DNA of 60,221 nucleotides from Flavobacteriales bacterium. GTDB taxonomy: Bacteria > Bacteroidota > Bacteroidia > Flavobacteriales > Flavobacteriaceae. Location: the NCBI GenBank assembly GCA_024641135.1, contig JAHEDS010000006.1:3901-64121 (forward strand). The letters are read 5' to 3'. Made by a program: the position numbers and the translations under genes. The notes beneath the pieces are model-generated. The model saw only the letters and a program-made list of their open reading frames with translations. It was not told where the DNA came from and did no database searches. Of the stretch, positions 54,505 through 60,221 are shown piece after piece (position 1 is the stretch's first letter; each line of letters begins with the position of its first letter).

Positions 54505-55293
54505 TTAATATTTATCAGGCACAAATGTCTGGTAATTAATTGGAGGCCTTACATAAGCTTTATAATCTGGTAGTTCGGGTAATTTAATAGGTGTTAAATG
54601 GATGGGCTCATAAGGTATTTTGCTTAAAATATGGCTAATGCAATTGAGTCTGGCTTTCTTTTTGTTATCTGCATTTACTACATACCATGGAACTTGCTTG
54701 GTATCTGTATGTGCAAACATATTATCTTTTGCTTTAGAATATTCTAGCCATCTGGAGCGTGATTCTAAATCCATGGGGCTAAATTTCCAACGTTTAACAG
54801 GGTTTTTAATACGGTTTTTAAAACGTCTTTCCTGTTCTTCATCGCTTACAGAAAACCAGTATTTTAAAACAATGATATTGCTTCTCACTAACATTCTTTC
54901 AAATTCCGGACAACTACGCAAAAATTCATGATATTCTTCTTCTGTACAATAACCCATTACTTTTTCTACACCTGCACGGTTATACCAGCTTCTATCAAAT
55001 AAAACAATTTCTCCTGCTGCAGGCAAATATTGAGCGTATCTTTGAAAATACCATTGTGTTTTTTCTTTTTCAGTTGGAATACCTAAAGCCACCACTTTAC
55101 ATACACGCGGATTGAGGGGTTCGGTAAACCTTTTGATAGTGCCTCCTTTTCCTGAAGCATCGCGGCCTTCAAAAAGGATGACAACTTTTAAACCTTCTTT
55201 TTTTACCCATTCCTGAAGATGTACCAGTTCTGTATGTAGTTCAGAAAGGATTGCATCATAATTAAATGTTTTGCCATTATTTTTATCTCCCAT
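54505..55293 (-). CDS. ppk2: Polyphosphate kinase 2
   Basis: A 262-residue enzyme from ATG 55293; the TTG at 55299 is within a TAACTTTG -7 box. The P-loop is GRDASGKGG (about 43-51), Walker B is LFDRSWYNRAGVE and the lid segment FKNRIKNPVKRWKFSP follows. It matches the single-domain PPK2 class that converts nucleoside diphosphates to triphosphates with polyphosphate, or makes polyphosphate; the class is not settled. It lies a few bases after the nucleoid-associated protein gene. Confidence 0.92.
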   Translation of the reverse strand: MGDKNNGKTFNYDAILSELHTELVHLQEWVKKEGLKVVILFEGRDASGKGGTIKRFTEPLNPRVCKVVALGIPTEKEKTQWYFQRYAQYLPAAGEIVLFDRSWYNRAGVEKVMGYCTEEEYHEFLRSCPEFERMLVRSNIIVLKYWFSVSDEEQERRFKNRIKNPVKRWKFSPMDLESRSRWLEYSKAKDNMFAHTDTKQVPWYVVNADNKKKARLNCISHILSKIPYEPIHLTPIKLPELPDYKAYVRPPINYQTFVPDKY

Positions 55294-55296
55294 ACC

Positions 55297-55304
55297 CAAA
55301 GTTA
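55297..55304 (-). promoter_or_regulatory. Possible -7 box of ppk2 (TAACTTTG)
   Basis: The minus-strand TAACTTTG begins 4 bp upstream of ATG 55293, which would make transcription start almost at the start codon. Read-through from the upstream gene is equally possible. No -33 TTG. Confidence 0.35.
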
Positions 55305-56354
55305 CTAATTTTCGGCATTAAAAAATACTTTGTAGTAGTGCATTTTCTTTTCATCGTCATACCCACGTAATAAATATTCACTTGCGGCTTCGGGTGCGTC
55401 AATATCTAATTTAATTTGTATGTTGGTGTCTAACTTAATATCGGTTTTAATTTTCTTTTTTTCCTTATTAACAACTAGGTCAGAAACATCAAATTGGTTT
55501 CGGATTAAGACATTATTTTCACCTTCATATTCTTTTTTAAAACTATCAAATAAGATTTTATGCTTGTCTTCTTCAAAAATTTCGTCTTTAAAATTTTCAA
55601 TAGCAACTATTTCATGTTCTTTAAAATAATCGATGGTTTTAGCTAAAAAGGCATTTTGCTCTTGTGAACCATAACTGGTTTTTAAAATTTCCTGAGAAAA
55701 GTCTTTACAAAGTCCAATATATTGCTGAGTATGGCTGTTGGAGTCATCAGCATACTTAATATTTAAAAAATGGTTTATCCAATATTGTGCGTCATAACTA
55801 TTATTATCAACACTTAAAATAATGTTACCTTCGGCATCCGATTGGTTTAATATTAAACAACCTTTATCTACTTTTTTAGAACTTATACCTTTTTGAACCA
55901 ATACATCATAACTATTCTTTTCTAAATAAGTTTGAAAGAAATTAACTTTGTTTTCAATTTTAAATATACCAATAGCATTGGTGGTTATTTCTTGATATTC
56001 TATACCTTCAAACATAACAACCAAAACATCACCTGTTTTGATTTGCGAGGAATTAGATTGTTCAAACAAATGCGTGACTATGTGTTTTGAAACATCAATA
56101 AAGGCATCGTCTTGATTAAAAATCTGACTGGTATACGAATTGATCTCGTTTAGAACAATATTGGAATGGTGGTTAAACCGATAGCTTTGTACTACAGAGC
56201 CAAATGGACGCAGTAAAAATGGCAACATTAAATCGTAACTCGCTTCGTCAAAATCTACTGTTTTTTCTGAAAAAGCATTTTTTGTGTCGTTAAATTTGTT
56301 ACCTACTTTATGAATAATAAATTTTGAGATGGACGCATTTTTTCTTGAAATCAT
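55305..56354 (-). CDS. Nucleoid-associated protein (YejK/NdpA family)
   Basis: A 349-residue protein of the 37-kDa nucleoid-associated family. Family segments visible are the opening SKFIIHKVGNKFND, the ISSKKVDKGCLILNQSDAEG region and the EQNAFLAKTIDYFKEHE segment. In E. coli the homologue YejK associates with the nucleoid and topoisomerases. It is 57 bp after the large lipoprotein gene and 11 bp before the ppk2 ATG, on the same strand. No DNA-binding residue can be assigned from sequence. Confidence 0.88.
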   Translation of the reverse strand: MISRKNASISKFIIHKVGNKFNDTKNAFSEKTVDFDEASYDLMLPFLLRPFGSVVQSYRFNHHSNIVLNEINSYTSQIFNQDDAFIDVSKHIVTHLFEQSNSSQIKTGDVLVVMFEGIEYQEITTNAIGIFKIENKVNFFQTYLEKNSYDVLVQKGISSKKVDKGCLILNQSDAEGNIILSVDNNSYDAQYWINHFLNIKYADDSNSHTQQYIGLCKDFSQEILKTSYGSQEQNAFLAKTIDYFKEHEIVAIENFKDEIFEEDKHKILFDSFKKEYEGENNVLIRNQFDVSDLVVNKEKKKIKTDIKLDTNIQIKLDIDAPEAASEYLLRGYDDEKKMHYYKVFFNAEN

Positions 56355-56411
56355 AAGGGTTTCGGTTATCGTTGTAAATAAGTCGTATTAATTAATAATA
56401 ATAGAAAAGGA

Positions 56412-58844
56412 TTAATTTATTTTATAAAGAATGACAGAATTATTTTCGCCCTTCGCTACAAATTCCAGATCTCGGTCTCCATCAATATTGTCAAGTGCTA
56501 TTGGTGAATTACTATAAACAGGAAAATTTGGCAAAAGTTTTGCATTACTGTCGAATAAATAAACCTTTTGGCTTTGTAAATCTGTAATGGTTACATAAAT
56601 TTTATCCTGTAAATAAAATAATTTGGGTGCTGTGTAAACTCCGAAATCGAGTTCAATAGTTTTTCCTTTTATAGTAAGTTTATTATCGCTAAAAGTAACT
56701 AATGATTTACTTGAAGCATCTATATAATGCCTTTCTGAAAGCTTTAAATTTTGAGAAGCACTGTTACCTTTAGTATCTATGGTTATAAGGTTGCCGTCGG
56801 TATTGGTTGTAATAAACTTGTTGTTATAAACGTAAATAGCTTCCTGTGAAAAATTACTGATAGTTTTTGGATTAATCCTAATGTTTCCCGTTCTGTCTAA
56901 GAAATATATTTTATCCTGTGTTTTAAAAGCAATATAATCTTTACTTCCAATTCTAAAATGTTGAGGCTGACTAATAAGGGTGCTATTTGCCGAATTAAAA
57001 TTAAAACCATTAACGGTTTTTAATTGCGTGTCATACATCAGGATATTTTTTCCTTGTGTAACCAAAAATCTATAATCTTTGTTTTTTTCGTAGTCAAAAA
57101 CAGATAGAGGTAGCGTAATGGCATCATTAAAATTGCCGGGAAACGGAGAAACATCATTTCCGTTACGATCAATAATATATAATTTATGAGGCGTTACAAA
57201 GGCTAATTGCAGTCGTCCATTTTTGTAAATGTCTACTTGTTCGATATTTCCTAAAACAGCGCCATCTAATTGTTTTTTCCAAAGAATTTTTCCTGTATTA
57301 GATATTAAATACAGTTTGTTTTTTATATCCTGAACGACAATTTCTTTTTGCTTGTTTAAATGATTAATTACTAATTGTGGATTATTTAATAAATCGGCGT
57401 CTAATTTTATGTTTAATTCCTCAGAAATAGAATTTAATGAAGCCTTAATTTTAGGTTTTTTAATAATTCCATTGACATGAGCGAAATGATGGTCGTATAC
57501 AAATTGTAGGGCAGACACTTTATATTTATCGATTGAAAAAATAGAATCTTGAGCAAAATTCTGATTTAAAACACCTTTTAATAATTCTGGGTTTAAAACT
57601 ATTAAGAGTGAAGAAGCATCACTTAATTGTTCTGAAATGTCAGTATAATATGGCTGCTCACTTAAAGTTGTTTTGTTTTGATAGTTTGAAATAATGGTTT
57701 TAAGTAATTCTATATCTTGGGCAAAGACGAAAAAATTATCTAGTACACAATATTTACTAGGTTGGTTAAAAGTAATTAAAGGTGAAAATGTGCTTTTAAA
57801 TAATTCAGGTTGGCTAAAATTAAAAATATCAACTTGTCTAAAATTTTCAATAATTGTTTGCTCACTAATTAAAGCATCTTCTGTCGAAATTACATCTATT
57901 GAATTTAAAACTATGGCTTGGTTTTCAGAATCAAAAATAACACCTACTTCAATAATATTATCGAATAAGGTAGTTAGAGTTTTTAATGAATCTACATGTG
58001 TATATTTGATTATATTAGACCGAAAGTTTTTATAATTACCGAAAGTAAAACTTAAAAAACCATTACTGTTCGACGGAGTTACCATTTGAATTTGGTTTTC
58101 CTGAGGAATGGTGTTTTTAAAGACATTAATAAAACTCTCTGTAGAATCATTAGCCTGTGTGATACCATTGAAAAATATTTTATCTTGAGTTATTTCGGTG
58201 TCTATAGCTGTGTAGGTTGAGAAGGATTTTAAAGGTAATATTTTGTTTGGAAAAAAGGATTGAATAAAATGGTCATCATTCTTAATGATTATAGATATAG
58301 ACTTGGAATCATCTGTTGTTGAATATATTTTCTCCAATTCAGTATTGGTATTGGTATATTCAAAAGCATTTTCTACAAGACTTTTTGATGATGATGAAAA
58401 AAATGTACTGTCTATAATCGCACTATAAAAAGTCTGGTTGTTCAAAACGGATTTTATAATAGTATTTTTTTTGAACTGAAGTTTTTCTTCTTTGTAAGAT
58501 TTTAAAGAATCTTTATCAAACAACGCTTTATTATACTTTGTTATAACGGAATATTGAAGACTTCCTAAACTATCTTTTTCAAAACAAATTAAAACTTGGC
58601 TATTTGGTTTAAAAAGAGATAAGTCTTTTAGTCTTTTATTTACATTTTTATAAGCATTTGTATTTGATATACTTTCTAAAAAGTCATTGTTGGCAATACT
58701 ACTTTTTAAGCTTTCAATATTTGATGTTATAACAAGAACAGAGGTGTTCTCAGGAATAAAATAAAAAAGCTTAGAATGATTAATGTCTTGATTGGAACAA
58801 CTAAAAATAAAAAGGAAAAAGAGGGAAAACCTTAGAAATTTCAT
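56412..58844 (-). CDS. Large lipoprotein with C-terminal propeller-like domain
   Basis: An 810-residue protein with a lipoprotein signal (LFIFSC, Cys16). Residues about 25-470 form a domain resembling DUF3352-type folds (LFYFIPENTSVLVITSNI). Residues about 490-810 show repeated beta motifs of a PQQ or FG-GAP-like propeller (NKLYLISNTGKILWKK, HKLYIIDRNGNDV, KIYFLDRTGNIR, NIDGDRDLEFVAKGEN). No catalytic residues are evident. It follows rnhB by 30 bp on the same strand. Function unknown; a protein-folding or surface-binding role is only a guess from the propeller. Confidence 0.82.
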   Translation of the reverse strand: MKFLRFSLFFLFIFSCSNQDINHSKLFYFIPENTSVLVITSNIESLKSSIANNDFLESISNTNAYKNVNKRLKDLSLFKPNSQVLICFEKDSLGSLQYSVITKYNKALFDKDSLKSYKEEKLQFKKNTIIKSVLNNQTFYSAIIDSTFFSSSSKSLVENAFEYTNTNTELEKIYSTTDDSKSISIIIKNDDHFIQSFFPNKILPLKSFSTYTAIDTEITQDKIFFNGITQANDSTESFINVFKNTIPQENQIQMVTPSNSNGFLSFTFGNYKNFRSNIIKYTHVDSLKTLTTLFDNIIEVGVIFDSENQAIVLNSIDVISTEDALISEQTIIENFRQVDIFNFSQPELFKSTFSPLITFNQPSKYCVLDNFFVFAQDIELLKTIISNYQNKTTLSEQPYYTDISEQLSDASSLLIVLNPELLKGVLNQNFAQDSIFSIDKYKVSALQFVYDHHFAHVNGIIKKPKIKASLNSISEELNIKLDADLLNNPQLVINHLNKQKEIVVQDIKNKLYLISNTGKILWKKQLDGAVLGNIEQVDIYKNGRLQLAFVTPHKLYIIDRNGNDVSPFPGNFNDAITLPLSVFDYEKNKDYRFLVTQGKNILMYDTQLKTVNGFNFNSANSTLISQPQHFRIGSKDYIAFKTQDKIYFLDRTGNIRINPKTISNFSQEAIYVYNNKFITTNTDGNLITIDTKGNSASQNLKLSERHYIDASSKSLVTFSDNKLTIKGKTIELDFGVYTAPKLFYLQDKIYVTITDLQSQKVYLFDSNAKLLPNFPVYSNSPIALDNIDGDRDLEFVAKGENNSVILYKIN

Positions 58845-58861
58845 GAAATAATTAATTTTTA

Positions 58862-58869
58862 CAAAGATA
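58862..58869 (-). promoter_or_regulatory. -7 box of the large lipoprotein gene (TATCTTTG)
   Basis: The minus-strand TATCTTTG lies 18 bp upstream of ATG 58844, in the gap after rnhB. The nearest TTG is 13 bp further up, too close for a standard -33 box. Confidence 0.45.
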
Positions 58870-58874
58870 AAAAC

Positions 58875-59474
58875 TTATAGGTCAAATTGTAATTGTTCTG
58901 GCAATAGTCTGAATGTTTTTCTGTGATATTTAGTAATGCCATACTTTTTAATGGCTTCTCGGTGTTCTTTGGTTGGGTATCCTTTATTTTGTTTCCAGTT
59001 ATACATTGGAAATTCTTCATGAATATTATTCATATATTCATCCCTGTAGGTTTTTGCTAAAACTGAGGCGGCGGCAATACTTAAATATTTGCCATCACCT
59101 TTAATAATGGTTTCAAAAGGAATTTTTTTATAAGGTTTGAATTTGTTGCCGTCAATAATAATGAATTCTGGAATGCGACAAAGCTTATCAATAGATTTGT
59201 GCATGGCTAGAATGGACGCATTAAGAATGTTTATTTTGTCAATCTCTTCTTGGAAAACATGAGCAATACCGAATGATAAGGATTCTAATTCAATGATGGG
59301 TTTAAGTAACTCTCTTTTGTTTTCTGATAATTGTTTAGAGTCATTTAATATACTATTTGCAAATGTATTAGGTAAAATAACGGCTGCTGCAGTTACAGGA
59401 CCTGCCAAGCACCCTCTGCCGGCTTCGTCAGTACCACATTCTAATTCGAAATTCGAGTATTTTGAAGCTAACAT
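58875..59474 (-). CDS. rnhB: Ribonuclease HII
   Basis: A 199-residue enzyme that cleaves RNA in RNA-DNA hybrids and single ribonucleotides in DNA (EC 3.1.26.4). The metal-binding motif is [14 protein letters not shown] with Asp16 and Glu17, and further acidic residues are in IIDGNKF and TYRDEYM. The C-terminal [12 protein letters not shown] segment is typical. Length is normal. A TAAATTTG box lies 18 bp upstream of its ATG. Confidence 0.96.
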   Translation of the reverse strand: MLASKYSNFELECGTDEAGRGCLAGPVTAAAVILPNTFANSILNDSKQLSENKRELLKPIIELESLSFGIAHVFQEEIDKINILNASILAMHKSIDKLCRIPEFIIIDGNKFKPYKKIPFETIIKGDGKYLSIAAASVLAKTYRDEYMNNIHEEFPMYNWKQNKGYPTKEHREAIKKYGITKYHRKTFRLLPEQLQFDL

Positions 59475-59760
59475 TAGTGTGATTATTATGTCAAATTTAA
59501 GATTTTATAGTATATGTTTATAGTGCTAATCTAATTCAATAGCTTTAAAGTTATAAAAGTATAAATAAAAGGATTCTTAATTTATTTTAAGTTAACGTTT
59601 GGTATTCAATTAAATAGATAACCTCTATTCTTTTTAAGAATTATTTGTTGTTTATAATTGAATAAAATTTTGGTAATTAAAAATAATAGATTCATTTTTG
59701 CCATCGACTAATTCAAATAAATTATTATTAATCATTCTTGTTAGAGTGATTGTTCTTATA

Positions 59761-59788
59761 GAAAGCCAGCAAATTTTTGCTGGCTTTC
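59761..59788 (+). terminator. Terminator hairpin before the porin gene
   Basis: GAAAGCCAGCAAA (59761-59773) pairs with TTTGCTGGCTTTC (59776-59788), a long perfect stem. No annotated plus-strand gene precedes it in the window, so what it terminates is unclear. Confidence 0.7.
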
Positions 59789-59828
59789 TTAATTTAAAAT
59801 AATTCGTGGTCCTTTACGTTCAAATAAT

Positions 59829-59836
59829 TACTTTTG
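59829..59836 (+). promoter_or_regulatory. -7 box of the porin gene (TACTTTTG)
   Basis: TACTTTTG lies 19 bp before ATG 59855, the same distance as for nif3 and lipA. No clear -33 TTG. Confidence 0.45.
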
Positions 59837-59854
59837 CTTTGGAAATGATTATTT

Positions 59855-60221
59855 ATGAAAAGAATAATAACAGCAATTTTTTTATTGCTTTGCTTTAATA
59901 GCTTGTATGCGCAAGGAGAAAGAACACTTTCTAAGAGTGTGAAAGGAGAAGTAAAAGGTAAAGATTCAATTTACGATAATTCATTTAATTCTAGGGATTA
60001 CGCGAAAAAGGGCAAAAATATCAAACAACAAAAGGCAAAAATCCAAGACTATCTTATTATTAGTGCTGAAAATGATACCACATTTGTAGATACAACCCTG
60101 ACCATATATAAGGATTATAAATTCAACTATTTAAGAAAAGATAATTTTGAATTAATTCCGTTTTCAAATCTTGGACAAACCTATAATTCTTTAAGTTATA
60201 ATTTCGAAAACACCAAACTCA
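59855..60221 (+). CDS. Putative porin, 5' end only (runs off the window)
   Basis: The first 122 codons of a gene starting at ATG 59855. A signal peptide (MKRIITAIFLLLCF, cleaved near YAQ) is followed by a Lys/Asp-rich segment and then FELIPFSNLGQTYNSLSYNF, a motif I associate with the family annotated as putative porin in Flavobacteriia. A position just after rnhB is usual for this gene. The barrel region lies outside the window, so the assignment rests on the N-terminus and neighbour. Confidence 0.72.
   Translation, partial: MKRIITAIFLLLCFNSLYAQGERTLSKSVKGEVKGKDSIYDNSFNSRDYAKKGKNIKQQKAKIQDYLIISAENDTTFVDTTLTIYKDYKFNYLRKDNFELIPFSNLGQTYNSLSYNFENTKL

Larger units (their letters stand above)
59475..59854. 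other. Intergenic region between rnhB and the porin gene
   Basis: No coding frame is supported. It holds the TAAATTTG box for rnhB (59492-59499, minus strand), a stretch of AT-rich sequence, two consecutive hairpins (59731-59750 and 59761-59788), and a TACTTTTG box (59829-59836) before the porin gene. Confidence 0.65.

Overview
The window looks like an AT-rich chromosomal segment of a member of the Flavobacteriaceae (Bacteroidota), probably marine. The evidence is the set of gene families (DUF6702 beside an M1 peptidase, a putative porin after rnhB, carboxypeptidase-like regulatory domain proteins, a Bacteroidota-type FtsH), the absence of Shine-Dalgarno sequences, and many TAnnTTTG boxes just upstream of genes. 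TAnnTTTG is the -7 promoter element of this phylum, partnered by TTG near -33. I see no phage, plasmid, insertion sequence, CRISPR array or defence island. Most of the window is conserved housekeeping backbone; the genus cannot be fixed from sequence alone.

Left part (1-6.9 kb): a possible small transcript, tRNA-Gly(UCC), pepE, two tandem secreted proteins resembling an orphan SusC N-terminal domain, a DUF6702 protein, a secreted M1 metallopeptidase and tatA.

Kynurenine block (6.2-16.8 kb, minus strand): a lipoprotein gene, then kynU, kmo, 2-aminomuconate deaminase, 2-aminomuconate semialdehyde dehydrogenase, an SDR that has lost its catalytic Tyr and Lys, a secreted GH65 glycosidase, 3-hydroxyanthranilate dioxygenase, ACMS decarboxylase and an O-methyltransferase. 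Together they take kynurenine through the meta-cleavage route to 4-oxalocrotonate. Tryptophan dioxygenase and kynurenine formamidase are not here. The GH65 gene and a REP-like repeat sit inside the block and look like an insertion.

Middle (16.8-36.3 kb): an MFS transporter, a methyltransferase, msrA, a coiled-coil DUF164 protein, a NIF3 protein, lpxK, a TPR hybrid histidine kinase, gapA, lipA, an operon of small Cys-rich protein, GT2, ECF sigma factor and atypical Nramp transporter, then aqpZ, an ECF sigma/anti-sigma pair, murB, an aminotransferase, a two-lobed aspartyl protease with PDZ domain and a DUF1573 protein.

Right part (36.5-60.2 kb): valS, a SET-domain protein, a membrane-lipid and proteostasis cluster (ACBP, psd, cdsA, LUD protein, ftsH, rsfS), birA, an SRPBCC protein, pyrE, a Nudix hydrolase, an M14 peptidase, a SulP transporter, coaD, ddl, a PASTA protein, an RluA-type pseudouridine synthase, ppk2, a nucleoid-associated protein, an 810-residue lipoprotein, rnhB and the 5' end of a putative porin. 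Several genes here need their starts moved downstream, because the apparent TTG start is really the TTG inside a promoter box.
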